Counted from the first letter of the stretch, positions 1-13,102 are shown. The stretch is DNA of 64,000 bases from Termitomyces sp. T153 (GCA_018296165.2 JACKQL020000004.1:682001-746000); one strand, 5' to 3'. Numbers and translations: made by a program. Notes: generated by a model not told the origin, from the sequence alone.

Positions 1-3000
1 CCACCGCTGAGCACCGTAGGCGATACGATTCGCTTGGTCCATATCCTCTGCAACGAGCGTGTTACCAACTGCTTTTAAAAATGCAGGAGCAAATCTGGGA
101 TCCTTGGGTTGGATGAGATCGAATAGTCTAGGGACATTTTCTGGAGTTGATATCTTCGCCATGCCATTTGTGTTCGTGAGTTTTTCGAGTACCATGAAGG
201 AGGCACGGCCAATGTTCTGACTGCGGAGATACTCGATACACGCTTGGCCTTGTTCAACTCGGTCAACGATCATGTGGTGCAGAGCTGGAGCAGCGGTGGA
301 GACTGCGATATCGTACTTGTCTGGAATCGTACCAAGACTTCCGAGACGACCCTAGATAGTGTCAATCAACGGCAGGCATTTCCACTTCGTGACTTACATG
401 GAAGCCAGACACGCGACCAGCTTGCTGGAGACGGGTCAGGGATTCCAAAACACTGTTTCGCGAGCGGTTATCAGCTTGGGACGCCTTTGCTTCGTCAATC
501 TTCTGACGCGAAGAACTGGCTTTCTTTCTCCATTCGTCGGCGTTGCGTTGAGATTCCTGGTCAAATTAAGTGAGTACCTGGATGGTTTCTCTTGTCGTTA
601 AATGACAATTACTTGAGCCTTACGTTCAGCGGCCTGAAGATCACGCTGAAGATTGGCCTTGGAATCCTTGAGTTTCTCGTGTTCACGAACCTATTCACAA
701 TAGTCTCGATAAGCGGGGCTTGGAAGAATGACAGGGAACTCACTTTGACAATATGGTCGCCGTTCAAACCCTGCAAAGTTTCCTGTGCCTCTTTACGTGC
801 AACTTCAAGAGCCTCGGCCTTCTTTACAAGTGCATCTCGTTCGCTAGAGGCGACGTCAATCTCAGCTTGCTTCGCATTGATCTTCGCAGTCCATGGTTGA
901 AGCTCCTTCTGCTTGACCTCAATCTGATCATGAAACACTTGCGTCTTATCTAGGTAGTAACATCAATGATGGTATTACGCTAATGAAGCAAGAGGCTTAC
1001 CCCTAAGACTGTCTCGAATGCTCTCCAAGACTTTCTCCTCTTCGACCAACTTAGCTTCGTAATCGTCAACCTTTTTCTTCTCCCGCTCAATTTTCTCTGT
1101 GTTATCCTCCACGTCACGGACCGCTTTCGTTCTTGCGTTTGTATCCTGGTCCGAAGGGACTCAGTAATATTTCAGATATACAGAAAATGTTGTCGTCACT
1201 GACATCCTGGAGCCCTTTCTTCAGTTTCTTCGCCTTGCTTGCCGCGTGCTTTCGACGTTCTTGAAGTCCAACTTCTTCCTTCTCGCGCGTGGCAAGTTCC
1301 TGAGCCGCTACCGTGGCAGCGGCAGCAACTTCCTATCACGGTGTCAGCATTGATATTAAAATAGCACACAAAAATCAGCAACTTACGGCGTACGCGGCCT
1401 CGCGATCCTTGTAGTGTTTTTGAAGTTGCTCAAGATGATCTATATCATCTTGATGACGTTGAGTCTCTTCCTCCAACTCCTTCGTCAATTTAGCCTGTCA
1501 TCAAGGTGTGAATATACAGCTAAGGAATTGTACGTCAAAGAAACTCACAATATTCTTGTCAAACTCAGCCTCATTGTCGAAACACTTCCACAGTATCCAC
1601 TGCCATAAACGAGACTTGGCACGAACAAGCTCATTCTTAAGCCTGAGGAAATCTTCTGCCTCTTTCTTCTGAGCCTCCAGTGTCGCTTTCTCCTTCTCGA
1701 CGATTCGAAGGCGATTAAGTTTCACCATGCGCTCCTCTTGCAGGCGTTCCATCTCTACGAGGGACTCGTCAATAGGTTGTTTGAATCTGGATGTACCGAT
1801 AATGTCTTCCAAGTACTCGAGGAGACCGTCTTCGTGTTCGTTAGTAGCCTTAGGTTTCATCTGCGCGATTGACTCGACTTCACCCTATAACATAAGTGAT
1901 CAGTTCTGATCTTAAACCAAAGAGACAAGCGTACCTGGAGGATAAGGAAACGGTTGTGGTCTAGATCGATTCCACGTCCTTTAAGCAGGGTCTGAACCTC
2001 GGTATATGTACTCAACTTTCCATTGATTGTGTATCGACTAGAATTATTCTTGAAAGCCTGACGGGTAACGATGAGTTGGGAACCTGGGACGACTTCGAAA
2101 TCATCCGGGCCAGGCTAATTAAGAAGCGTATCAATGCTTCGATAAAGATTCAAGATTGGGTTCACGTACCATGTCGATGATCTCGCGGAAGTGAACTTCA
2201 ACACTGCACTCATCAAGGTTTGGATATCTTGCTGAGTTATGAATGAGTTCGGAAAGTTTTCCTTGACGCATCTTTGAAGCACGATAGCCGAAAACAAAGA
2301 GAAGAGCGTCAATCGTGTTAGATTTTCCGGAACCATTGGGACCGACGATAGAAGAGAAGGACTAAGTGTAGACACGTAAGTCAAAAGAATAATCGTCACA
2401 CAAGACGCTTACCTTGTGGAATGGTCCTATCTCCTGTCGCCCAGCATAACTCTTGAAATTCACAAGAGCCATTTTATAGATAACTAGACGAGGCTTAGGA
2501 CCGGCTGGCTCCTCAGGCATGGTTTGTGGCAGATTAGAGGGAACTGGCATTGAGGGAGGATCAAACAAGGAAGTTTCCTCTTCCTCCTGTGCTTGAACAT
2601 CTGGTTGCGCCTCGATTGTGTCGTTCGCCGGTTGAGTACCAGCTCCCTCTTGTACAGCCGGCGCCGCTTGTGGTTGTTCATTGACGCTCGGACCCTCCTC
2701 ATCAGATTCAACCGTCCGCGACGCAGCCTTGCGAGACTTGGATAGTTGAGCTGCTTTTTTAGAAGCCGCAGTCTTCCTCGATTTGGATTTGGGTTGAGGT
2801 TCGCCGTCTGATGTTTGCATAGCATCGTGATCCACGATCTCGGGCTTCACATCTTCCCCTTCCTTATTCTCCCCCTCACCATCTTCTTCAGGAGCAGATG
2901 TGGGTGCGACACGTGACGATCGGCCTGAACGAGGAGGCTTACGACCAGCGGAAAGTGGTTTGCCGCGCTTCGCTGAAGATGCTGTTCGACGCGTCCTCGG

Positions 3001-3339
3001 TTTCTCCTCCTCGAATTCGTTGTCCTTATCTAATTGAGCCTCCAATGACGCGCGAGCCTTTTTCACTGGTGGCGCAGGTTCAGCTTCCTCTTCATCGTCC
3101 GATTCAGCTACGTCAGGGAGTGATCCTCTAGACCGTGTTGATGTACGACGCCTCTCTATAGGAGCTACAGTTTGCGCTGACGTTGATCTTCGCGCTCTAG
3201 ATGGAGGTTTCGCGACTTCCGTCTTCTGTTCTGCCTCTGATTCGGCGGTTTGGGCCCTCTTTCGCTTCGATAGAAGTACAGCAGCTTCTGTTGGTTCTGC
3301 TGAGGCTCTCGTCGAGCGTGATGATCTTCTCGGCGGCAT
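1..3339 (-). CDS. SMC4: Condensin subunit SMC4 (5' part, runs off the left edge)
   Basis: SMC4 is the ATPase that pairs with SMC2 in condensin and compacts mitotic chromosomes in the nucleus. The ATG is at 3339-3337. The first ~300 residues are charged and disordered (many RRS, KSRK and EEE runs). The head follows: PRLVIYKMALVNFKSYAG, then after an intron at about 2364-2413 the Walker A loop GPNGSGKSN near residue 350, then the stretch around LSELIHNSARYPNLDECSVEVHF. The signature GEVESIAQMKPKA lies near 1850-1885. A long coiled coil follows (about 600-1750), then the hinge (about 20-330), ending in a segment reading LVAEDMDQANRIAYG. About eight short introns interrupt the gene. The C-terminal coiled coil and Walker B/signature head lie beyond position 1. 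The signature and N-terminal head fit SMC4 better than SMC2, SMC1 or SMC3. It is transcribed divergently from the RdRP gene. Confidence 0.93.
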
Positions 3340-3626
3340 ATCAGGCAGTCTTGAAGTCCTTGTGTTAGAGAAAACAACTGGCAAACGCGTGCTGTCACAC
3401 TGTCACGATCAGGGTGAATATCACGTGACCGAAAATCAAACATTGTCACTTACCTCTCTGTGTCATGAGGCTCTTTCCGAATCTTGTCGTAGAGGCGCTT
3501 GTCGGGCGTCTTGCGCCCATGCCTTTCCACGTCTTTCTAAGCGATATCAGTTTATAGATCTTTCTGTATATCAGTTCTGGATAGGTCCTCATCGAGCTCC
3601 GCTTATCGTCCCTAAGCTTACCTACC
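3340..3626. promoter_or_regulatory. Shared divergent promoter region, SMC4 / RdRP
   Basis: The SMC4 ATG (3339, minus) and the proposed RdRP ATG (3627, plus) are only 287 bp apart and face away from each other, so this interval must hold both promoters and both 5' leaders. I see no strong TATA box. Shared regulation is an inference from spacing only. Confidence 0.5.
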
Positions 3627-6600
3627 ATGTCCTCTCACCAAGTAAGTGCCAATCAATCCTTTGATCATGATATCTGATTGACGCGTGCCCGAAGAACGAT
3701 TATGATGGATACTTTTCTGAGGTAGACGAGGAAACACAAAAGGCGTGTGATGAGATTGGTAGGCCTTGCGCCCCAACCTTACCTCTAGTTAGTAAGACTA
3801 AATGAGTGATCAGAATTAAAACACTCGCCGGTAAAGGCAGCCAGGCCGCTCACAAATTCCTACTCGAGCTTTAAACCCAAAACATCTGTTTCTGACTCGA
3901 ATAGACCAAGACCGCTGAATGCAACTGCCGCATGTAAGTTGACTTTTCATCTGAATTTTTGATCTTTGTTGTTTATACTGGCGTAGCATCATCCTCAGCC
4001 TCTTGGCCTCAGGCAGAACCAAGGACACCACTCAAGAAGCGGGACGCTGAGCCACACACGCAAGTGAGTCGCTCAAGCGCTGTCCGCAGGGCTTTTGACT
4101 CGTTGAGCTTCGCATGTAGGCTCTTTAAATCATATCAACTCTGAGATCAAATACTTATCTAATTTGCCAGCTCCCGTCCAATCCATTACGCCAAAAAAAC
4201 TTTTCCATGAGGTATCAGCCAGTACCTCAAAGAAAAAAGTGAGTGATTCGACGAGAGTAAGATGGCCGATTGATCGATTGATTTTCTTCCTATAGACAAC
4301 GCGCCCAGTGATTTTGGTGGGTGACTCTGACGTCGAAGACACCCTGGAAGGTATCTTCCGATTCTCTCCGTCTCCTGAATCTATGATATTGATTGATACA
4401 ATCACTAGTTGAATCGCGTATGTTCTACTTCGTTCACGTTGGCATATGGTATATCATTCTGATGGAGGTGCACAACAGTCCTCACCGACACTGAAACAGC
4501 ATCTTCATTTGGTCCTTCTCCTCTTACGCCGCAGGACTCCCTATCATCCCTCGGGTCTGATTGGGAGAGGATTGAGTCTTTACCTACTGTCAGAGGTTCA
4601 GACAGTTCTCCCCGTAAATATATCAAGCTTTCGAAAGAAAAAGTGCCACCTTACACTCGCAGCTCAGCGCCATCCACAAATACAAAACCCCTCGTCGTTA
4701 AGGACATTTTTAACCCGGACGTGCCGTCATCGTCTTCATCCCAACGAAACAACGGATGGGGCACATCTGTAGCACAACCATTCCAGCTGGCGCCTACGCC
4801 TCCTGACGACGACGCGGTTTTAAAGAATTTTTTCGCTAGTTCACTTGGTCAGGATTTGGACCCGTATATAATTGCTCATGATAAGGAGATTGTAGATCTC
4901 ATGGACAACAACAAGATATCGTGGGGTGTTCAGTATGAGATTGCTCGCGGAGTTACGCAAGGAAACTGGTCGTGGGCCGACGTCAAAGCGAAGATTCCAC
5001 AACTTCATGGCTCCAACAGCGAAACGGCATGGAAAGTAAGAAGTATAATTCTGGATAGAACTGAGCCTCCATCAACCTACGGACGCTCTGTATGGTATGT
5101 ACACCTTTTTCTCTCCTGCTTTTCCCTCTCGATGATGCACATCTCCTTAGGCAAGAGCTCGACCGCGAGCAAGATGCTATCTTGGAGAACAAAGGACGCG
5201 GGCTGGGCCCGATGGGCCCTGAAGGTAGCGAGAATGATTGGTACGGAGGCAAAATACAACAGGCCGCGAAACTCGTTGGTGACAAAGGCAAATACCGAAT
5301 TCGTCTCGAACCGATGGAGAACAAACGATCCTATCGACTCGCACGTTTTCTTGGATCTCGGAGGGTTCTCCAGGTCAAGATACCGAGAGACTTAATTTTC
5401 GAAGAGAACAAGCAGCTGAAAGATTTTATGCGACACAAGTTCATGCTTTGTGGCCGCGTTTTCGTGCCATTCTTTGCGAAGGACCATGCGGTGTATCTTG
5501 TTGAGACGAATGACAATTATGAGCGACGACCGGCTGATTGGGCTGGTGATCAGTTCCGACGATCTTTCAAAGATATCGTGAATTGGCATAACCCTCTACA
5601 TCTCAATGCAGACCAGGTTTGTTGGATCTCTGAATCTCTTGGATTTTCGTTTATATCCCCTCTAGCCAATTACCAAATATGCTACGCGTTTCGCTTTGGC
5701 ATTCTCTACTTCTATCCCAGTCCTCCAATTCAAGCCGGAAAATATATCCATCGAACCAGATACAAGTGAGTTCACCTTGCTTTGATTTGACTGTCCCGCA
5801 ATTCACATGTATCACAAGCCGATACCTGGCCCGGACCAGGCAAACCTCCCGCTGAGTATATTAAAACGGATGGATGCGGTTTGATCAACGAAGCCGCCTT
5901 GAAAATTATTGCGCGTATCCTTAATTACCTCGGTTACCCTGTTGCCATCCAAGGTCGTGTATTTGGAGCCAAAGGCCTCTGGATCCTACATCCTACGGAT
6001 AAAAACCCTGAACCAAAAATTTGGATTCGCCCCTCCCAACGAAAAATTGTCTACCAGTATCCTGTGGATTGTTCTCATCTGATTTTTGATTTGCTCTCGG
6101 TTTCTAGTTCTGCGTCATCTGTCAGCCTCTCGAAACAGAGTATCATTAACTTGTCAGAGAACGGTGTTCCTGATGTTACGCTGATTGAGATAATGAAGAA
6201 AGCGCTAATTGAGGAAGTGAGACCGTTAATGAAATGGCAGGGTCCTATGGCAATGGAGGTCCTTTGGAGCGTCGTCAATCGACTAAGTAGCGTCTCTAGA
6301 ACAAGATTATCGAGGATGACTGCAAGCATGACTCGCGCACTTGGATTGGGTGGCCAAGATTGGAGAGGGGAGGAAATCGATATTGAGAGAAACGAGGATG
6401 TTCCTCCCCCAGAAAATGAAGGACCCGCTGACAATACAGGACGTGCTAGTAGCGGAGGTATGTCTAGCTGTTCTTTTGTCTCGTTGGCCTCTCAAACAGT
6501 CCCGGGCTAGTGCCTCTGTCGCTTTCTGAGTATATCATGGAATCACTACAAGCTGGGTTCCATCCGAAGGATTCCACACTTCTCAAGGATAAGATTCGAA

Positions 6601-8322
6601 CTCTCGTTGAAGTGACCATCAAATCTATCATTGATAAATTTTCGATCCCTTTGCCAGAGTCCTTAAGTGCTTTCATCATTCCTGGTTAGTCGGTTGTCCT
6701 TCGTTTCGGATATCGCTGCTAAGTCAACTAGACCCTCTCGGTGTTCTGAAAGAAGGGGAGGTTTATTATCGTTCTTCCGTTGCGATCGTCGATTCAGAAA
6801 CACAAGATGTCTTCAATGTATTGACTGGGAATGTTCTTGTATGTCAAGATGTTTCTCCAAACTCATATCCTAACTGATTTCTCTATTTTAGCTCGGGAGG
6901 TAAGGTTGCTGTCGTAGGTTGTTCATTCATTGGTTGTTCAGTCAAATTCAGATATCCAGTTCGCCTCGCCTCAGATATCCAAAAGGCCGGTGTCTCGTCA
7001 GGTTTCGATCAATGTCATCTCATATGTTTTTCGTGAAGGTCATGGCTGTAGATCGGCCAGAGCTTTCTCGCTGGGCGGATGTTCTCATTGTCTCCACGAA
7101 GGGTGAAAAAAGCTTTGCAAGCATGCTCTCAGGCGGCGGTGAATATTAATTGTCTTTGTGAGCTTTGATGATCACTCATGAGATCGGATAGATTATGACG
7201 GTGGTAAGGATAAATTCTGCCTTGTCTCCAGGCCCCTGATCTTTTTTCTAGACAAAGTGTTTATCTTATTTTTGAGTAATCTCCTAGAACACTTTAAAAA
7301 CAAACCGGTGAAGCCCATCCCCTCTAATTTCAAGGACGACAATTTCCAGAAATATCCAGAGCGGGTCAAACAGTTTGCTGAGCGCGTTTCCGCTTTGGCT
7401 CCCAAGGACGCGCAAGAAGCTTTCGCAGATATCTTGATGTTCGACATTGATGATTCAAAATTCGGGCTTTATTCAAATTGGCAAGAATATGCGATTTGGA
7501 AACATGGGTACGACGACCCACGTTCAGAGCGCCTGGCGTACATGTGAGAGCCTATTTCAGTTCTCATGTCATCACAACATTGTAACTGTCGAAACTAGTT
7601 TCAACGCACTGCTTGACTCCAGCAAGACTGGTGATCGCCTCAAGCCCGGCATTTTTGAACAGGATCAGAAGCAGTTCAGCAAACCCATCCCGGAGTTCCA
7701 AATGTCGGACGTGGAAAAGCCTTATATCTTTCACACATTGCAGCGTGCTGGGAGGGCTGCTGGTGATGAACTCCTCTGTGAATACGATAAAATGGAGGGA
7801 GCAACTCAAGTTGCCGGAGACAAGGTTCTTTTGCAGCCTTACGATCTTGCCGCCAACAGGGCCATGGAGCTCTATGGCCAGTCGAAAAACCCAGGTCGCT
7901 TGACGCTTTGCGAGGAGCTCAAACGCATTCGAGACTGCGTCGATAAGGCTCACAACGCTTATCAAGAAGTCATGACGAAACTCGCGCGGGAGTCTGGGTC
8001 TGCATCACCAAAGAAGAAGACAACGTCCAAATCCAGAAAAATCCAACGCAAAACAGACCCCATGGCGCATGTCTATGAGCTTTACAATTGTCAGGTCGAG
8101 GATGTCTTCTTCTTCCAGAACGTAGATGAGATCAAGGCATCCTATGCCTATAAGCGCAAGCATCGTTTCGGTTTTGACGTCGCCTTCCGAGAGCTCTGTA
8201 CCATGAAGGCTAAAGCTTCTATTCATGGCATTGCACCAACCATACGGTCCTTTGACGAAGCCAAGGCCATTACGTCAACTTACGTTAGGGCTGCTACCCG
8301 ACTCTCTGCTCCCGATGCATAG
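3627..8322 (+). CDS. RNA-dependent RNA polymerase of the RNA-silencing type (QDE-1/RDR family)
   Basis: Eukaryotic RdRPs copy RNA into double-stranded RNA that feeds Dicer. Splicing 18 exons gives one frame of 1241 codons: 3627-3641, 3695-3758, 3814-3933, 3987-4115, 4171-4238, 4296-4350, 4479-5094, 5151-5616, 5666-5765, 5819-6457, 6511-6684, 6732-6838, 6892-6899, 6952-6985, 7039-7138, 7192-7203, 7252-7543, 7599-8322. The first ~300 residues are low complexity. The family core follows: KTDGCGLIN, IQGRVFGAKGLW, LSKQSIINLSENGVPD, then DIQKVMAVDRPEL, VLIVSTKGEKSFASML and the catalytic DYDGD at residues 899-903. All three catalytic Asp are present, but the motif is split by two introns. The intron after 6985 would start with GC; a GT alternative (6989-7054) would cost three residues. 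The N-terminal exons before 4479 are less certain than the core. Length fits fungal RdRPs (about 1200-1400 aa). Confidence 0.93.
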
Positions 8323-9857
8323 GTAATATTTCATTGACGATACCTTCGAATCCAATATTTGTTGTGATTTTTGTTCTACTGATCTTTCAGCATTCTATGT
8401 AACATACAGCATCTTTCGTCTTTGCTTGGTTCCTATCTTCTTGGTTCTATTTGCCTCTTTTCCGTACTGCTCATTGGATTTATATTGTACAATCACACAT
8501 TCTTGCGTTCTACAGGATGGCGCCGACTAGCTCGCCTGCCATGAGACCTGACAGTGATTTTGCAACGCGGGTATGACAGTCTCCTATTCCTCAAGATATG
8601 CTCAATCGCGGTTGACGTAGAAGGAGTTTGACTAGAAGCGATCAAGTATACGGACTCCGATATCAAGACCAAGGTTTTTCAAGACAACGTGTACACGTGT
8701 CCTGATTAGATCACGAAATTTGTAGATCACGAAATCTGGCGGCACGGTTTTGACCACGATTGCTTCAATCCAATAAATGGGTAATGAAGAAGCGACAAGA
8801 TATTCATATGTGCCGCAAGACCTAATGAAACGAACTGATCACTTGCGGATGTTTCCCAGAGAAAATCGGCGATTTGGAAACGGCATCAAATGGGTAATGA
8901 AGAAGCGACAAGATATTCATATGTGCCGCAAGACCTAATACAACGAAATGATCACTTGCGGATGTTTTCAAGAGAAAATCGACCATCTGGAAACGGACCT
9001 TCAGTTTGTGTGGATCCTAACAGATAGAAAACCACTCGCTGCAAGATGAAACTTTTCCCTCCGAAGCGGCGGTATGATCTCTGCAAGCCGAGCAAAACCC
9101 GCAGCGAAATGGCGTAGTCAATGAATAGCAAATCACTGAATCATACGAGTCAAGTTCAATGCCTCCATCCTCTTACCTGAGTTGGTTCTAAGGGATATAC
9201 ATCATCGTTCCTTCGCCAAAAACCAACCACTACTTACCGTATCGTGCATTCTTGGTCTACTTTTTACGATGTAACCTACGCACCGCGAAGCCGTAGGGAG
9301 TCGGAACAACAGAAAAGTATCCAGTACAAAACAGGAGTTTTTAAAGTAAAACAGGAACAATACATGAATATTGACCGGTGACCTCTTATATGTATATGAC
9401 TTGAAACCTGCAGCACGCGGCACCAGCTGGCAATGACACTCATTCAAGACCATGATGGTCCTCTGCATTTGCCACGACAAACGTTTCTCTTTCTTTTTTG
9501 GTGGTTCTATGGGCCGCTAGGCGTATCCACATCAATGTTAGCTCCTAGAGGACAGAAAATATATCAAATATCCTAAGTATCAATTCATCCCATATGTTGT
9601 TTTTCAGTCCACCGCAGGGAAATACGGTTACGCACGTCGTGTGGGGCTCGTTTTCTATGTATTGTCACGGGCAATTCATGAACTTATACGTTGCCCGGCA
9701 TAAGTCTATTGTATCTTTACCCTTTGACCCGATGATCGGAAGTCGTGAGAAGCTCCAAATTTATTGACCAACGGAACCTTATGGCAATGGACATGTAAAT
9801 TCTCGGCCGTTTGTTCCTGGCTGTTCTTAACACTGACTTTCCACGTACTACATTTCT
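8323..9857. other. Intergenic region with a 113-bp tandem duplication
   Basis: I find no convincing gene between the RdRP stop and the next start. A short open stretch beginning with an ATG at 8518-8520 soon meets stops in every splice pattern tried. The main structure is the imperfect tandem repeat at 8775-9000, listed separately. Confidence 0.5.
8775..9000. repeat. Imperfect tandem repeat, period 113 bp, two copies
   Basis: The segment starting AAATGGGTAATGAAGAAGCG at 8775 returns at 8888. Both copies continue through TATTCATATGTGCCGCAAGA, a CACTTGCGGATGTTT block, an AGAGAAAATCG block and a GGAAACGG end. They differ at a small number of positions. The repeat has no obvious coding content. 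Confidence 0.85.
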
Positions 9858-12510
9858 ATGGCGGCCACCATTGATGAGTTTGAACAACCACCTTCGTCCC
9901 CGGACATTGATAATTCACCTTCGCTGACACCAACGACTCAATCTGGCGCGACGTCTTCTACTAATGAACCTGATGAACTCGAGGACGCGGTTTTGACTTC
10001 ACAGAGGAAGAAGAAGAAGAAAAGGTCAAAGAGGCCCGCTAAACTCAAGGATACAGCTGCCACTACTCAGACTAAAACCCAGCGAGAATCAGACGGGCGA
10101 CCTGTCTTGTGTATTAGTCGCAATAAACATTGGCGCTATATCAGTTCATACCATGTTCGTTTCTCTGCATTCTAACACTACTACCATCGCTTGACCATTC
10201 CTATTCAATCATTCACAGGGACCATGGCTGCAGCTGCCTCTTGAACTCCTCGATTCTCTCCTTGCAGTAAACCTCAAGCCAGCGAGCCTTTTTAATACAC
10301 CGGATACATTCCGTCTTTCCTCCTCTACCCCTTCTGCTAGTATATCTGCTAGGAAACTGCGAGACCGTGGCCACCATACTCTGAATGACTACTCCCCCCT
10401 AGATTCCCCAAGAGGAGCGTTTCCTTCTATGTCATCTTCACGTTCACTCCTGAAGCCAAGGCCAGGAAAGGCTATCCCCCCTCCTATAGACCCTGGCGTG
10501 TTCAGATCTGTAAATTCTATCCGACGCCTTATAGACGAAGCTGCGGAACTTTCGGTCCGTGCTTCATCTGGTTTGACTTCAGCGGAACTAGGAACATCAA
10601 GGAGCACTTCTGGTCTTAATAACAACCCATGGGCGAGTACAACGACTCTTGGTATCAATCCTCTTGGCACTGGGGGCAACGGAGGTCGCAATGTGGCCAT
10701 GTCTGCGATGCGTATACATCGATTGAGGGCTCTGGCTGTGCAGAAACTTGCTCAAGCGTACAAGGCGGATGAGATTGCTTCTAGCGTAATGATTATGCAA
10801 GGTGGAAGCGTCTTTGACGACGTGGCTGAACGCGTGCTAAGACACGGTGGGTTTAGACCCATCTTACCGTTCTTTGATTTCAACGGTTATGGTAGATCCG
10901 ACTGACTTAGATGCCAAATACGTGCATTTCTTTCATGAGAAAATACCATCTAGGTATCAGTGTTTGTTTTCCTTGCCCGGCTAAACTGATAGCTATCATC
11001 CAGGCAACTCGCAGAGTCGACAAGCACTAGAGTTCTAGATGAGCTCATAGCTGCCCGACCACAACACCTCGAGTACTATCGTACACGTGGGATAGTTCAT
11101 TGCTTTCGCGATGAATACACACAAGCAACAAAAGATTTTACCTACGCGCTTAAGGAAGCCCGTGCTGTGCGCAAAGCGAAGGCAATGCATCGCAATATGA
11201 AGCTACTCGGAGACTCACGTTTTTTGAAGAACGGGAAACGCAAGAAGGTGGGTGTCAACTCGCACACAAATGGGCAGGCTCCGCCAAATGGAACTAGCCC
11301 GTTGGGAGGGGGAGAGGAGGCAACCGAGAGTGCGGACGGAGAGCTACAACTTCAGCACCCTTCCCTGCTTCCAGATGCGCCGGATCCTATCGAGCCACAG
11401 CTGCTGTTCCTTCGTGGGGCGGCATATCTGCAGCACGCTATTTTCCTGATTGAAACTGCAGTTCTAAAACTGGAAGGGGTACAGAAGGGCCAGACTCTCG
11501 ATGGGGCTGAGTTGAGACTTTGCTATCTTGGACAAGGGAAGTACGGGGGCGTAGAGATTGGAAATCCAGATGGGCCACTTGGAAAGAGTGATGAGGCGAA
11601 GGTGGAGGCATATAGGGATGTGTTGGCGGCTGAACCGTTCCGGGAGCAGATAACGGCTTTGCTGAGGAAGAGTATCCGTGATCACGAAAGGTTCCTTTCT
11701 CATTTTGACTCGATCGAGGCTCCTAATGCTTTACATGGCGGAGACATCGCACATCAGATGGAGTACGCTTTTCTTCTCACCGAGTCCTTGCAACCTAGTA
11801 CGCACGTCAATAACGCTATGCCGTCGCTTTCTGTCTCTGAAGTGGCCGCCATATTCACCACATATCACCCACTTATCGTCGAGTCTCATTTTAGCGTGCT
11901 CATCTGCCAATTGATGCTCGGCGACTTCATAGACATCCTCCCCACCTTTGCGCGTACTGCAGCCGCGGTCGATGGTCTAGACGGTTGTCCTGTATTCCTC
12001 CCTGCGCGCTCAATGGGCCAAGCCGAATTCATGGAACTTTTAGAACGTCTCGCGGCCGGGTGGGCACACGGGGTCAAGCCACACTCCCTTGCTGGGCTAC
12101 GCGGCAAAGCGAAACTTTCAATTGAGACACTGCCTTCTCCCAGAGGACTCATCACCTCGCCTAATTCTACGACAACCTCGTTGTCTGAAGAGGGCTCGTC
12201 GTCCACGTCATGTAACGGAGAATCCAGCTCGTGTTTGACACCTCCACCTCCGCCACCACCCAGCAGTGCTAGCATCAGTGGGTCATATTCTTGGCCTTCC
12301 GTAGATGGTACTAGGGTTTTGGACTGTGCGCGGATCTTACTCGCCCCTGTGGCGAAGCGACAAAGGCTCAGGGCGGCGATGGAGAGGACGAGTAGGTTGA
12401 CGAAGAAAAAACCATCGATGATCAGTATTCCGCTTCATGGGCCAAGGGTGGAGATCATTCTGGCATGGTTGGGAGCTGTACATTTACCAGAGTTGGACGC
12501 GTACCCATAA
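9858..12510 (+). CDS. Conserved fungal protein with tetratricopeptide-like helices, 824 aa
   Basis: Four exons (9858-10154, 10219-10846, 10911-10953, 11004-12510) join into 825 codons in one frame. The N-terminus is Ser/Thr-rich and disordered, with a basic KKKKKRSKR run near residue 55 that could act as a nuclear signal. A folded part follows (WLQLPLELLDSLLAVN near residue 110, then RLRALAVQKLAQAYKADEIA). Exon 4 contains a segment with the repeating pattern of a tetratricopeptide helix pair (LEYYRTRGIVHCFRDEYTQA, then TKDFTYALKEARA). The C-terminal part has a Pro run (PPPPPPPPSS) and a Ser-rich linker before a conserved-looking end. I recognise the architecture as a widespread fungal uncharacterised protein but do not know its function. 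Confidence 0.8.
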
Positions 12511-13102
12511 GAGGTCAGCGAGAAGAAACGTGTGGTAGATAGATACCCTTTGGAATTTGACATCTGGATTCTTGCCGTTCTATGTAGAACTTGAACTGGA
12601 AGATTATAAGATCCTATAGTTATAGCTACAATCATAAGCGTAGTTCACTGAGATATCTAAATCCTTTCTCGTAATCAATGTAGACCATTTTCTGTACTGG
12701 CGGGGTGCCCGAAAGCAATTTGAAAGTTCAGTGGGATGCCTATTAGCAATGCAGGCAATTGGAGAAATAGAATTTATTATGCTGACATGGCCCGCAATTG
12801 GAAATGATCAGCATCCATGAACGCTGGTACTCTTAGTTGACTGGTGGATCAGATTGTCCTTAGCTGGCCGGATTCTTGAGATCGCGCGCTTTTCCGCCCA
12901 TCGCGATCAGTTTCGCGATCAGTTTCAATTATCTGTTAGATCATCCTCGCTAGCAATATCTAGCAAAAAGACGGGCTCAGAAAACTAGAAAGAGTATAAA
13001 ATATGTTAATTCGTTTCTTTTTACCACTAGGAAAAGTCAAACGGGAATATATAATCATTCCTTCATGATTGGATTACATAGGTACAATAAGTGTAGGGGT
13101 AA
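12511..13102. other. Convergent intergenic region
   Basis: This stretch lies between the stop of the 824-aa protein gene (plus) and the thioredoxin stop (minus), so it should contain both 3' ends. A short direct repeat of GCGATCAGTTTC is visible at about 12902-12925. Nothing else stands out. Confidence 0.45.

Noticed and set aside
7192..7210. Apparent loss of the last catalytic Asp in the RdRP (reading DYDGG)
   Set aside because: The GTAAGG at 7204 is a donor. Splicing out 7204-7251 restores DYDGD, so the active site is complete.
8700..8790. Peptide resembling the RdRP segment around AIWKHGYDD in the downstream intergenic region
   Set aside because: Only about ten residues match (EIWRHGFDH), stops surround it, and no other RdRP blocks are near. 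Probably chance.
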